Virus record (IMG/VR): IMGVR_UViG_3300015202_000003
Span: 1-64,000 of that record
Reading direction: 5' to 3' (one strand)
Source: a virus
Length of the DNA: 64,000 nucleotides
Shown: piece by piece, positions 31,114 through 40,015 of the stretch
Layout: every line of letters starts with the position of its first letter
Numbering within the stretch: the first letter of the stretch is position 1
The notes under the pieces: generated by a model
Told to the model about the DNA's origin: nothing
Databases searched by the model: none
Seen by the model: the letters and a program-made list of their open reading frames with translations, nothing else
Made by a program: the position numbers and the translations under genes

Positions 31114-31338
31114 TTGAAGTTAGTTTAGAACCCGACAGAGATAAAATTCACACATTCATTTAGCAATTTACGAAGATTGTATTGTTTTAATGCAGGGTTT
31201 TAATTTTCCTTTTGAGTTAAATTTAAGAGAACAAGACTCTTTTTGAAACTATGAAGGGAAAGATTTAAAAGATGTAATAAGTCATTTATTTCTTATTTTC
31301 AAAGAGTTAAGCGGGGGTCTAAGTAGGTTTTTAAAATA
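31114..31338 (+). pseudogene. Array paralog 2, broken
   Basis: After the scar the frame reads EVSLEPDRDKIHTFI, stop; one frame away it continues HLAIYEDCIVLMQGFNFPFE, the family centre, then stops; the family end (ELSGGLSRFLK) is still visible just before the next gene. The N-terminal third is missing. An insertion/excision at the scar plus frameshifts fit. Confidence 0.6.
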
Positions 31339-31340
31339 AA

Positions 31341-31838
31341 ATGCTCTCTTTAATTTCACCACACTATTCTGAATTGCTTGAAATACAAATCATAAAAGAT
31401 ATTTTCGGAAAATTTAAAAAAGAAAGTAGAAAATATCACTTAAACGATTTAAAACGTGTCAGAAATTTTTTCTATGGTTTTTTCAACGATGTAGAAATAG
31501 AAGAAATTGTTCGGGAAGTTCCTGTAGATTTTAGAAGTTTTTCTTACAGAGTCGATTTAAAACCTATTCCAGCAAAGCCGGAATATATGGAAATAGAATT
31601 AAAGTTCAATGTTCCCGATCTTTCTGATTCAAATAAAAAATACCCTCTTCATATCAAGTTGGCAATCTACGAAGATGCGATAGCGGTTATGTTGTTTGAA
31701 ATTCCACGAGCAGTTCATTTTTTAAAAACTGAGTTTGAATTTGAAGCAGACGAAGCAGAAAATGCGGATGAGCGTTCTTTAGACCAAGTTATAAAAAGTT
31801 TAGAAAAATCTTTTAAAGCTTTTTCTAAAGTTCTTTAA
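31341..31838 (+). CDS. Array paralog 3 (IYEDAI family)
   Basis: 165 aa. YRVDLKPIPAKPEYMEIELK, then LHIKLAIYEDAIAVMLFEIP and EKSFKAFSKVL. The best match to the family consensus together with paralog 8 (FSFDLKPTAHNPEYLDLQLV). Confidence 0.65.
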   Translation: MLSLISPHYSELLEIQIIKDIFGKFKKESRKYHLNDLKRVRNFFYGFFNDVEIEEIVREVPVDFRSFSYRVDLKPIPAKPEYMEIELKFNVPDLSDSNKKYPLHIKLAIYEDAIAVMLFEIPRAVHFLKTEFEFEADEAENADERSLDQVIKSLEKSFKAFSKVL

Positions 31839-31986
31839 AAGGCGTTATAAATAATCTGACAATCTTGTGTTAGAAGGGCATATTTTTTTAAAACTATTTT
31901 CAACGATGTTTCTTGTGTGTCTTCTTGGTTTCCTGATAGTTTAGAACTAAAGAATTATTTACAATTTTTAAAAGTCAACTATAAAA

Positions 31987-32481
31987 ATGTCAAACAATTT
32001 AATCCCGATTAAAAAATGTCTGAAGTGTAAAATTGAAAAAGAAAAAAGCGAATTAAATTTTAAATTAAACAAAAAAACAAATTGTTTATCTTCGAGATGT
32101 TTGGTTTGTTTAAAGAAGCAGTCTAAGAAATCTTCTTTAAAAAGGAGAAATAGAATTAGAAATCTTCCTTACGATTGGGATAAAAATAAATGGGAGTTAA
32201 CTAAAAAAGCTTTTGATTACAGATGTGTTTACTGTGGTATTACAGAGGAAGAATTAAAAGAGAAAAACCAAGTCCTACATCAAGACCATCTTTATCCGGT
32301 TTCTAAAAAAGGTTGTCCCGGCAGTGTTTTGGGAAACTTTGTAAGTTCCTGTTTATTTTGCAACTTGTCAAAAAAAAGTAAAAGTCCTTTAAAGTGGGTT
32401 AGAGACAAAGAGAAATTAAAATTTATTTTGGAAACATTAGAATCTTTGAAAGAAGACTGTGAACCTAATAAAGAAGATTAA
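31987..32481 (+). CDS. HNH endonuclease inserted in the paralog array
   Basis: 164 aa. Zinc-finger lead KKCLKCKIEKEKSELNF (C-x2-C) and CLSSRCLVCLKKQ, then HNH: FDYRCVYCGITEEEL, LHQDHLYPVSKKG and NFVSSCLFCNLSKKSK (about 75-128). His-Asp-His and two C-x2-C pairs are intact, so an active homing-type nuclease is likely. Flanked by non-coding remnants (31845-31986: TIFNDVSCVSSWFPDSLELK; 32484-32566) that suggest it interrupted an array member. Confidence 0.85.
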   Translation: MSNNLIPIKKCLKCKIEKEKSELNFKLNKKTNCLSSRCLVCLKKQSKKSSLKRRNRIRNLPYDWDKNKWELTKKAFDYRCVYCGITEEELKEKNQVLHQDHLYPVSKKGCPGSVLGNFVSSCLFCNLSKKSKSPLKWVRDKEKLKFILETLESLKEDCEPNKED

Positions 32482-32580
32482 TTGTTTATAGTTTAGTTAT
32501 AGAAAATAAAGAGATTAGAGATTATATTTTCGATACAGAAGACAATCTTAAACAAGAAGAAATTTAAAAAAACAAAAGCT

Positions 32581-33090
32581 ATGTCTAATATTGTTTTGTG
32601 TGTATATAAACCTTCTACTACTTTTTTTTATGAAGAAAAACTTCTAAAATCTTTTTTTCTAAAATCTTTTTTTGGAATTAAAGAGGTTTTCTTTTCTTTT
32701 TTTATGTCTTTTCCTAATAGTTTTTCAGGGGTGGGGCTTGAGTTTATAAACATACAAAAACAGTTGATAAAAAAGAAACTTCCTGTTTATTTTAAATTAG
32801 AAACAGACTGCGAAGAAAACCCTACGTATTTTAATTTGCGTTTGGAGTTCGTTACTTTTGAAAGAAGCGTTGCTTTTGAGTTGGATATTTATGAAGATGC
32901 CATTGTTTTAACTCCTAAAAAAGAATCTTTATTTTATTTTCCTCGGACTCTTATAGAGTTAAGTCCTCATGTAGCTAACAGTTTTGATTACGAATTTAAA
33001 AAAGGAGATGGATTAGATGAAATTACTCTTCAATTAACCAGAGGTTTTGTTGCTTTGTTCAGTGAAATAAAACCTTATTATATAAAATAA
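32581..33090 (+). CDS. Array paralog 4 (IYEDAI family)
   Basis: 169 aa. PVYFKLETDCEENPTYFNLR, VAFELDIYEDAIVLTPKKES, end RGFVALFSEIKPYYIK. Its last 39 bases plus spacer are duplicated in tandem right after it. Confidence 0.65.
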   Translation: MSNIVLCVYKPSTTFFYEEKLLKSFFLKSFFGIKEVFFSFFMSFPNSFSGVGLEFINIQKQLIKKKLPVYFKLETDCEENPTYFNLRLEFVTFERSVAFELDIYEDAIVLTPKKESLFYFPRTLIELSPHVANSFDYEFKKGDGLDEITLQLTRGFVALFSEIKPYYIK

Positions 33091-33150
33091 ATTATGAAGT
33101 TAAAAATAAAACCTTATTATATAAAATAAATTATGAAGTTAAAAATAAAA
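33066..33150. repeat. 39-bp tandem duplication at the end of paralog 4
   Basis: The unit aataaaaccttattatataa ... gaagttaaa occurs at 33066-33104 and 33105-33143, followed by a partial third (aataaaa). It contains the last codons and stop of paralog 4 and the lead to the next gene, a fresh duplication. Confidence 0.8.
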
Positions 33151-33151
33151 A

Positions 33152-33656
33152 ATGTTACAAACTAAAATGGTTTCAAGTGAAGCAGTTATAGATAAGTTTA
33201 GGGGGGGGTTCGGGTTTTTCAAAAATAATTCATTTTTTTGAAAATTTTTTTAAACTGGGTTTTTTAAGCACAAAAGAGTCTCCAAATAAGTTTTCAGGGT
33301 TAGGTTCAGATTTATTTGTTTTAGTAAGTTCTTTTCAAGGTAAACAGCTTCCAATTTCGTTGCGACTGGGTTTATACGACAGAGATAAGATAGAGTGTTA
33401 CGAGTTACAAACCTTCTTTTATATGGGGGTAGATAGCTACGCTTTTTCCCTTGAAATTTACGAAGATTCTATTGTTGCCAAAGAGATTTTAGAATCTGAA
33501 TTTCCCCATACGGGAGGGACAACAATTCACAATTTAAAATCTCTATCTAAGTTTAATTACGAATCTAAATCTTCAACGTCTAATTTTGAAGATTTAACTA
33601 CACATATAGAAGAAGGTTTCAAAAGTTTATTAGCGGAATTAAAACATAAATTTTAA
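33152..33656 (+). pseudogene. Array paralog 5 with a frameshift at a G8 tract
   Basis: ATG 33152 reads MLQTKMVSSEAVIDKFRGG and runs off frame at eight G (33201-33208). With seven G the frame continues SGFSKIIHFFENFFKLGFLS and on into the long open part ending at 33656: 167 aa, exactly the family size, with the centre AFSLEIYEDSIVAKEIL. The frame from TTG 33360 (98 aa) is only its second half. Either a slippage-prone switch or an indel error. Confidence 0.75.
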
Positions 33657-33661
33657 AAATT

Positions 33662-34153
33662 ATGGTTACTATAATAGAGGCTGAATCTAAAAATAGAGGT
33701 TGTGTGGATTTAAAAACCTACTCCGAAATCTCTGGTATTTTTAACAAGTTTTTCAAAAGAGAAGCGTATTTTTCTTTAAAGAGAGTGGAAGAAAACAATA
33801 ATTTTAATTTCTTCGTATCGGTTTTAATTGGTTTTGTTGCATCTTTTAAGGGTAACAACGTAAACATTCCAATTCGTTTTAAAGTGGAAGTTGATAAAAC
33901 ACTAAAACCTGACTACTGTTCATTGTTTTTAGAGTTCTTTTTTAGAGAAGGTTCTTATCAATTAACCTTAGAAATTTATCCTGATTCTATTTTTGCTAAA
34001 AGCGAAAGTAAAAATTGTCCTTTTATTTCTTCTGATTTTTTTAATTTTGAATCTAAAAAAGAAACATTTAGTATTAAAGAAATGATAGATAGTTTAGAAT
34101 CAGGTTTTCAAAATGTTTTGAAAGAATTGAAAGTTTGTTATAAGAGTAACTAA
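33662..34153 (+). CDS. Array paralog 6 (IYEDAI family)
   Basis: 163 aa. VDKTLKPDYCSLFLEFFFRE, YQLTLEIYPDSIFAKSESKN, end SGFQNVLKELKVCYKSN. Spacing of 5 bases to the gene before it. Confidence 0.65.
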   Translation: MVTIIEAESKNRGCVDLKTYSEISGIFNKFFKREAYFSLKRVEENNNFNFFVSVLIGFVASFKGNNVNIPIRFKVEVDKTLKPDYCSLFLEFFFREGSYQLTLEIYPDSIFAKSESKNCPFISSDFFNFESKKETFSIKEMIDSLESGFQNVLKELKVCYKSN

Positions 34154-34164
34154 ACAGTAAAACC

Positions 34165-34671
34165 ATGTTAAAAGATTTAATACTTAAAGTCCAAGCTAAT
34201 CGAAGTCTTTATACAGGAGAAAAGGCTTTTCACAAAATAAACTCCGTTTTCGTTGTTTTTTTTGATGATGTATTTCCTTCGGCTACCCAAGAAAAAAAGA
34301 AATTTTATCTTTTTGGTTCTTGTTTGTCTGATTTGGGCGTATTAATTTCATCAAATGATCTACCTGTTTCTTTTGTTTTAAGTTGTGATAACGACATAAA
34401 TCCTGATTGTTATCTGTTAGAAATGGAATTTTTCTCTGGTAAAGAGAGTCTTTTTATAGAAATCTCAGTTTATTCTGACTTAATAGAAGTCTCAAAACCT
34501 AATAATTTAGTTAGCTATTCTCCTTCTCGTATTAATTTAAAATCTAATGTTATTGACTCTTTTAAATATGAAAGCAATAAACCAGAACCTGATTATAAAG
34601 AATTAGAAAATACGTTGAAAAACGGTTTTTCGGATTTGTTAAACCAATTAAAACCTTATTACGTTAAATAA
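34165..34671 (+). CDS. Array paralog 7 (IYEDAI family)
   Basis: 168 aa. CDNDINPDCYLLEMEFFSGK, LFIEISVYSDLIEVSKPNNL, end NGFSDLLNQLKPYYVK. The most diverged centre (VYSDLI), same overall layout. Confidence 0.65.
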   Translation: MLKDLILKVQANRSLYTGEKAFHKINSVFVVFFDDVFPSATQEKKKFYLFGSCLSDLGVLISSNDLPVSFVLSCDNDINPDCYLLEMEFFSGKESLFIEISVYSDLIEVSKPNNLVSYSPSRINLKSNVIDSFKYESNKPEPDYKELENTLKNGFSDLLNQLKPYYVK

Positions 34672-34677
34672 GCTAAT

Positions 34678-35142
34678 ATGGAAAGACAAGAATTTATCTC
34701 TTTGAGAGACGATTTTTCGACTATGAAAGGAGACTCTGAGATTTTAAAAGCCGGGGATTTAAAACAGCTAAGAAGTTTTTTACTTTCTTATTTTGGTGAA
34801 ATTAAATTAAAAATGAAAACTTTATACAGCTCTGATTTTGATTTTAGTTTTGATTTAAAACCCACAGCACATAACCCCGAATACTTAGATTTACAATTGG
34901 TTTTTAGCGTAGATACTGGACATCATTTTTATCAACAACCATTCGTTTTAAATTTAGCAATTTACGATGATAGTATTAGTTTAGGCCCGGAAAATAGTTT
35001 TTCTAATCTCAGTAAGTGGCTCAACTTCGTTTACGGTTTCGAGTGGGATTTTGAAGCTGAGGAAACACCTTCGTTTTCTTCCGTTAAAGAACATTTAATT
35101 GACTGTTTCAAAGAACTAAGCAAAATTTTGTCTTTAAATTAA
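34678..35142 (+). CDS. Array paralog 8 (IYEDAI family)
   Basis: 154 aa. FSFDLKPTAHNPEYLDLQLV, FVLNLAIYDDSISLGPENSF, end DCFKELSKILSLN. Last member of the array. Confidence 0.65.
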   Translation: MERQEFISLRDDFSTMKGDSEILKAGDLKQLRSFLLSYFGEIKLKMKTLYSSDFDFSFDLKPTAHNPEYLDLQLVFSVDTGHHFYQQPFVLNLAIYDDSISLGPENSFSNLSKWLNFVYGFEWDFEAEETPSFSSVKEHLIDCFKELSKILSLN

Positions 35143-35179
35143 AAAATGATAGAGAAAGAAAGTTAAAAAATTAAAAATT

Positions 35180-36616
35180 ATGGCTATCAAAACCGCAGAT
35201 AAGTTTGAGCAGGAACTATTACAAGAATGTTCTAATGGGGAAATCCCCTCGGATATTAATTTTTACTACAATTTGAAATTAGACAAGTGTTTAATAAATT
35301 TTTTACAGTGGCACTCTCCAATAGATAAAACCAATGCTAAAAAGTTAGCTTCTCAGTATTTCAAAAGAATTTCGGTAGCAACAAACAGTGCTTTACCGTC
35401 TTGGGTAGAAAAAACCGTGTCGGGAAATTCTTTAGGGGTAAGAAGTAGTTTTCTCCCTAATTACGGTTATACCCCTTATGGTAGAGGCAACGGTTTTAAT
35501 TGGGGTCAGAGTTCAGTTTTTGCAAACACAAATCCTTCTAATGGGGGCACAGGAGGCTCTAATTCGGGAGGAAATAGTTCTTCTTCGGGAAGTTCGTCTT
35601 CTGCCGCCAATAGCTTAGAAATGGCGGATATGGGTGTTTCTACGGGTGTAGGAAGTGGTAGTGATGCTGCGGGGGGAGTTTACGAATCTGTTAAAAAACC
35701 TAAAAAATTTAAAAATAGTTTTGAGAAGGAATTGTTCTCTTGTTATGAAAATAAAACAATTCCAACGGATGTTGTTTTTTATTACAATTTTGATTTAGAC
35801 AAGTGTTTTGTTAATATGGGAGATTGGCATATCAATGAAGAGTTTGACGCTTGTGAAAAATTAGCTGAAAATTACTTCTCTGATGTAGACATTGAGAGTG
35901 AAGCGGGAACACCTTCTTGGGCAACGGAAAAAGACAAAGTAAGCGGGTATGATTTTGGTTTTCCAACTCAGAATTTATCTAACGAAGAGAGAGAAGAATA
36001 TCAGAAAAACAAAGCTTCTAAAATTTTAAAAGAAAACGGAGGCACGACAAGTAAAATTAAATTTACAGGGCCGGATGGAAAAGTATATGGAGGAAAACTA
36101 CTTCTTATAGAAAATAAAGGAACAAAATCCAATCCTAATTTTTACATTGAGTGGGAATCAAACAGCAACAAAAAGTATTCTGTTCAAGAAAAAGAACATA
36201 AAATTAAAAACATTGAAATTTTAAGGGAAGGAAACGGAGCGGAAGGGGATGAAATCATAGACGGCTACACTCAAAAACAAGCAATTGAAGATGGTTTATT
36301 AATTGAAGTTTCAAAAAACTATCCGGAAGAAGCTAAATTTTATAAATACCCTGTTTTATTTTTAAAATCTTTGTGGGATGTTGTTGTGAAAGTAGCGGGT
36401 TCAAAAACAAACATGTCGGATATGAATGGGATTTTGCGGGACATTTTATATCTCACTTCCAAACATCCTGTTCAAAAACCAAATGCTGTTACCCATATTA
36501 CGATAGTTAAAATAGGGAAGAAAAATTATAAGATTAAAGCTGTTGTTACGGGTGATGATATGGGAGAACCAGTTGTCTTAGTCGGGGAATTAAACGATTC
36601 AATGTTCGACCAGTAA
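35180..36616 (+). CDS. Modular protein: duplicated domain, Gly/Ser linker, DUF6573-like end
   Basis: 478 aa. Two copies of one domain: residues 8-77 (FEQELLQECSNGEIPSDINF ... LPSWVEK) and 176-246 (FEKELFSCYENKTIPTDVVF ... TPSWATE), both with FYYN...LDKC.[IV]N...WH. Between them is a low-complexity G/S/N linker (about 95-170). Residues 275-345 are a separate region with a beta-rich ECEF-like pattern, and residues 350-470 hold EIIDGYTQKQAIEDGLLIEV and FYKYPVLFLKSLWDVV, the DUF6573 pattern known from phages. Biological role unknown; linker and duplication suggest a multivalent binding protein. Follows the paralog array with 37 bases. Confidence 0.7.
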   Translation: MAIKTADKFEQELLQECSNGEIPSDINFYYNLKLDKCLINFLQWHSPIDKTNAKKLASQYFKRISVATNSALPSWVEKTVSGNSLGVRSSFLPNYGYTPYGRGNGFNWGQSSVFANTNPSNGGTGGSNSGGNSSSSGSSSSAANSLEMADMGVSTGVGSGSDAAGGVYESVKKPKKFKNSFEKELFSCYENKTIPTDVVFYYNFDLDKCFVNMGDWHINEEFDACEKLAENYFSDVDIESEAGTPSWATEKDKVSGYDFGFPTQNLSNEEREEYQKNKASKILKENGGTTSKIKFTGPDGKVYGGKLLLIENKGTKSNPNFYIEWESNSNKKYSVQEKEHKIKNIEILREGNGAEGDEIIDGYTQKQAIEDGLLIEVSKNYPEEAKFYKYPVLFLKSLWDVVVKVAGSKTNMSDMNGILRDILYLTSKHPVQKPNAVTHITIVKIGKKNYKIKAVVTGDDMGEPVVLVGELNDSMFDQ

Positions 36617-36698
36617 AAAAATCAAGAGAACATTAGAAATTATTTTTTAGGTTAGCTATTAAAATCTTTTTCTTGGACAATAAAATAAAATTTAAAAT

Positions 36699-36734
36699 TA
36701 GCCTTTGTCTTTTTTCGGACAAAGGCTTTTTTTT
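36699..36734 (+). terminator. Terminator
   Basis: tagcctttgtc pairs with gacaaaggct, followed by T8. Confidence 0.85.
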
Positions 36735-36861
36735 ATCTAATAAACAATTTTTTAAATTTTTCTGACTTCAATTTACAAATAATTTATTAGATAGATGAGT
36801 TAAACCCCCATTAAAATTTGTTTGTAAATCTATTAAACTCTTTTTTAATCATTGTATTCTC

Positions 36862-37581
36862 ATGTTAAATTTACAAGAAAAACTTTCGGAAAACGAACTT
36901 CTCAAAATTTTCTATTTAAAATACCCTTTGCTTAAACCAACGTATAACATAACAAAAGAATTATACGAACAGACTGTAATAAAATTTCAACAGTCTAATT
37001 TCGATTTTAATTTGCCAACACTGTTTATTTCCCCTCACGATTTATCCAAATTGTGTTTTACCTTAGCATTAAGTAAAATGGGGTATGCTTATTCTTTAGA
37101 ATTTCTTTCTTTAGGGGATGTTTTATCTATTTGGCTCTCTCAACACGAACAATATAAGTCTTATCGGGAAGTGAGAAAAGACATTGTTTCCATTTCTTTT
37201 GGGTGTGCTGATTTGCCAAACAAAGAGTCAGGAACAATTTTAGAAAATTCTTTGGACGTAACTCTTCAGAAAGGTAGGTTAGAGAAAACAAAAGAGTATG
37301 GGATAGATAAAATAACGGGTCAAAACATTTGGTTTTATTTTCGAGGCACGGCGCCAGAACTTTCTTTAAAATATCCTCGTTTAGTCCAAACTTTAAAGGA
37401 GAATAAAATTCAAGTTTTGTCTATCGGAGGTTTTGCTCATCAAATAGAAACCTCAATAGAAAACAATAGAAAGATTACAAGAGAAGAAAAACAAGAAGTG
37501 CCTGATTCTGAAGATTCTATTCAAACCAACGATTCCAGTCCCAAATTAAAAAGTAGAGAAGTTCCTTTTCCTATTTTTTAA
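36862..37581 (+). CDS. Unknown protein upstream of the replicative helicase
   Basis: 239 aa. Helical start (LQEKLSENELLKIFYLKYPL), then YSLEFLSLGDVLSIWLSQHE and a C-terminal disordered acidic tail (EVPDSEDSIQTNDSSPKL). It is the gene before a DnaB-like helicase (83 bases) after a strong terminator, so it could be a helicase partner, but nothing in the sequence proves it. Confidence 0.6.
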   Translation: MLNLQEKLSENELLKIFYLKYPLLKPTYNITKELYEQTVIKFQQSNFDFNLPTLFISPHDLSKLCFTLALSKMGYAYSLEFLSLGDVLSIWLSQHEQYKSYREVRKDIVSISFGCADLPNKESGTILENSLDVTLQKGRLEKTKEYGIDKITGQNIWFYFRGTAPELSLKYPRLVQTLKENKIQVLSIGGFAHQIETSIENNRKITREEKQEVPDSEDSIQTNDSSPKLKSREVPFPIF

Positions 37582-37664
37582 TTTGACTTACAATCTTTTT
37601 TCATAAAGTTGAAAAAATTAAGTTGTCTATTTTAACTTTAAAATTACCGTTCAAAATATAACTA

Positions 37665-39101
37665 ATGTTCATAGTATTAAAATCATTATTCGACAAGCCT
37701 TTAAGCGAAGTAGAAACTGTTTGGTCTGTTTTAGGAAATGTTTACAATCAAGTTTTGTTAGAGGATTCCGAACTAAGACATGTTAAGTTTTTCAAACAGT
37801 GTATTGAATTAACGGGCTATTCTCCAACTGAAGTTTCTTTTTTAGAAGAGTTTGGAGAAGATGAAAAAATTTATTTAAACGCTGTAGAAGCCGTTTCTAT
37901 CTCGGATGCTCGTTTAAGAGTTTCAAGAATTTTTCAAGAAAGAAGAAATCTGTTACAGGTTCAAAATTTACAGGGTTTACTACCTCAAATTTTAGAAGAG
38001 GGTTTTTCTCCTGAAGTAGAAAGAGAGTTTTTAAAAATTAAATCTCAGGGTATTACAAGCAACAAAGTAAAAGAAGTTTCTTTAGATTACCAAGAACAGT
38101 TTGAAAAAGTTTATGCTGAAAGAAAAGCCAATCCAGATGGTATTTTAACTTTCATTCCAGAAGTAGACGACTATGCGGGCGGTATTACGGATGGAAGTTT
38201 GACAACTATTGGGGGCTATAGTTCGCATGGAAAAAGCGTCTGGGCAGTGAACATGGCTTATTGCAACTGTTTTTACGCCCATAAAAAAGTATGTTTTTTA
38301 TCTTTTGAATTAACTAAAAATGAGATGTTGTTTAATTTGTTGTGTAGACATTCTGCTGATAGTAAATTTACCAAATACGAATACATTTCTCACGACAAAC
38401 AAAGAAAGGGAAGATTGACGGCAGAAGAAGAAGATTATTTATATAATGTTGTCGCTTCGGACTTTATGGAATTTGGAGGTAACGGGGGATGTTTTATTTT
38501 ATTGGACGGCTCTGACTTTGTAGATATGTCTTTTTCCTCTTTACAAGCTAAAATGGAAGAAGTAGATGAAAAATATGGCCCTGTAGATGTTTGGTTTTGG
38601 GATTACATTCAAATTTTTGGAGAAGTGACTTTACCAGAATTTAGAGGTTTAGACATAAGGTCTAAAGTAGATGCCTACGCTTTTAAAATCTTGAGTTGGG
38701 CATTAAATTTCAGAGGGAGAAAAACCTGTCAAATTCTTTTGGCACAAACGAACCGTGAAGGGGTAGAAAAAGCGGCGAAAAATGGAGGTAAGTATGAACC
38801 AAGTGCTTCTTGTTTATATTTTTGTAACGGGCCTTATACATGGGCCACAAGATTTATGACGGTTTTCTCTTCTCCCGGATCGAGAGAGACAAAAGGGGCC
38901 GTTATTTGTGTATTAAAATCCCGCAACGGAAGGTCAACAATTGATCCTTTAGATGTTTATTTTGATCCTGCTTCTTACGTTTTTGGACTAACTCCTGAAA
39001 ATTTAAAAGCTACTCCTTCTTTTAGCTCTATGGTAGGAGCTTTAGCTCCTGTGGTAACTGGTTCTAAAGTGGAATTAGATGAAAGTTTCTTGGGTTTGTA
39101 G
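37665..39101 (+). CDS. DnaB-like replicative helicase (RecA fold)
   Basis: 478 aa. N-terminal half helical (1-150); the RecA-type ATPase begins at about 160: GITDGSLTTIGGYSSHGKSV with Walker A GGYSSHGKS (183-191), then KKVCFLSFELTKNEML (motif 1a, SxE), and Walker B VDVWFWDYIQIFGE (about 299-312). ILLAQTNREG (motif 3, Q near the interface) and a C-terminal AVICVLKSRNGRSTIDPLDV as in DnaB H4/arginine-finger region. It should be the 5'-3' hexameric helicase at the phage fork. No intein here. Confidence 0.85.
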   Translation: MFIVLKSLFDKPLSEVETVWSVLGNVYNQVLLEDSELRHVKFFKQCIELTGYSPTEVSFLEEFGEDEKIYLNAVEAVSISDARLRVSRIFQERRNLLQVQNLQGLLPQILEEGFSPEVEREFLKIKSQGITSNKVKEVSLDYQEQFEKVYAERKANPDGILTFIPEVDDYAGGITDGSLTTIGGYSSHGKSVWAVNMAYCNCFYAHKKVCFLSFELTKNEMLFNLLCRHSADSKFTKYEYISHDKQRKGRLTAEEEDYLYNVVASDFMEFGGNGGCFILLDGSDFVDMSFSSLQAKMEEVDEKYGPVDVWFWDYIQIFGEVTLPEFRGLDIRSKVDAYAFKILSWALNFRGRKTCQILLAQTNREGVEKAAKNGGKYEPSASCLYFCNGPYTWATRFMTVFSSPGSRETKGAVICVLKSRNGRSTIDPLDVYFDPASYVFGLTPENLKATPSFSSMVGALAPVVTGSKVELDESFLGL

Positions 39102-39121
39102 GATTTAATAACTTAAATTAA

Positions 39122-39155
39122 AAAAGAGAGGAATCTTCGTTCTTCTCTTTTTGTC
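39122..39155 (+). terminator. GAATCTTCGTTCTT-family hairpin, extended stem
   Basis: aaaaagagaggaatcttcg then ttcttctcttttt, directly after the helicase gene. Same extended form as 19206. Confidence 0.7.
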
Positions 39156-39184
39156 TTTTAAACGAGAAGTATTTCAATTGAAAA

Positions 39185-39457
39185 ATGGAAAAAACAAATA
39201 AAGATTTAGACGCTCTTAGAGATGCTTTTCAAATTTTATCAATTGAAAAAGTTTTAGGTTTTTCTTTTGACTTGGAGATTCTTCTTTGTGAAGATATAAA
39301 TGTAAGAACAAAGGAAATTTTAATTGCTCTCTCTTATTTTTTAAAGGTTGGAGACTTTTCTTTGTTAAAAGATCAAATAGAACATACGTTGTCTTTACAT
39401 TTGGAGCAAGAAGAGATTCGTAAAGAAGAAAAAATAGAAGATTATTTGAGGTTGTAA
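39185..39457 (+). CDS. Unknown helical protein, paralog of the next gene
   Basis: 90 aa. LSYFLKVGDFSLLKDQIEHT then a charged end KEEKIEDYLRL. The next product has LYFHKGDYKKLVEAVEKNL...EKFLEV in the same place. Confidence 0.6.
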   Translation: MEKTNKDLDALRDAFQILSIEKVLGFSFDLEILLCEDINVRTKEILIALSYFLKVGDFSLLKDQIEHTLSLHLEQEEIRKEEKIEDYLRL

Positions 39458-39461
39458 TAAA

Positions 39462-39824
39462 ATGTTGGAAGCTAAGAAATATCAATTTTCTGTAGATTTA
39501 ACAGAGCATCAAAAAACTTTGTTAGAAATAGTTTTAGAAGATTTTAAAGAAGAAAACAAAGAGCAACAAACCAATTTAAATTTTATTTCAGCTTTTGACC
39601 CTTTTGAGTCTTTTCTTATTCCCAAAAGTTTTTCTTTACGGTTTTCTCACTGTAAAAACAAATCGAATTTAAATAAATGTGTAAGAGCTATTTTAGAAGA
39701 AATGCGTTTATATTTTCACAAAGGAGACTATAAAAAATTAGTTGAAGCAGTTGAAAAAAATTTAAATTCTTACGAAGGGACAGATGTTTTAGAGTCTCAA
39801 ATTGAAAAGTTTTTAGAGGTTTGA
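39462..39824 (+). CDS. Unknown helical protein, paralog of the preceding gene
   Basis: 120 aa, starts 4 bases after the preceding stop. VDLTEHQKTLLEIVLEDFKE; an insert with FLIPKSFSLRFSHCKN; end KFLEV. Tandem duplicates of unknown role. Confidence 0.6.
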   Translation: MLEAKKYQFSVDLTEHQKTLLEIVLEDFKEENKEQQTNLNFISAFDPFESFLIPKSFSLRFSHCKNKSNLNKCVRAILEEMRLYFHKGDYKKLVEAVEKNLNSYEGTDVLESQIEKFLEV

Positions 39825-40015
39825 ATTAAGAGAAAACCCTTATTTTTAAAAATGGGAGACCTTTATATGGTGAGAGATAGAATTGGGATGTTACGTTTAA
39901 ATTTTTTGGAAGAGATACTGAAAAGAAAACTAACAGTTGAATTTTTATGGAAATTTATTTAAGTAAGGGTCAGTCCTAAAAATTAAAAAATAGATTGAGC
40001 AAATAAAAAACTAAC

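Noticed and set aside
36862-37581. Helicase loader call for the gene before the DnaB-like helicase
   Set aside because: No AAA+ motifs or loader domain seen; position alone is not enough.
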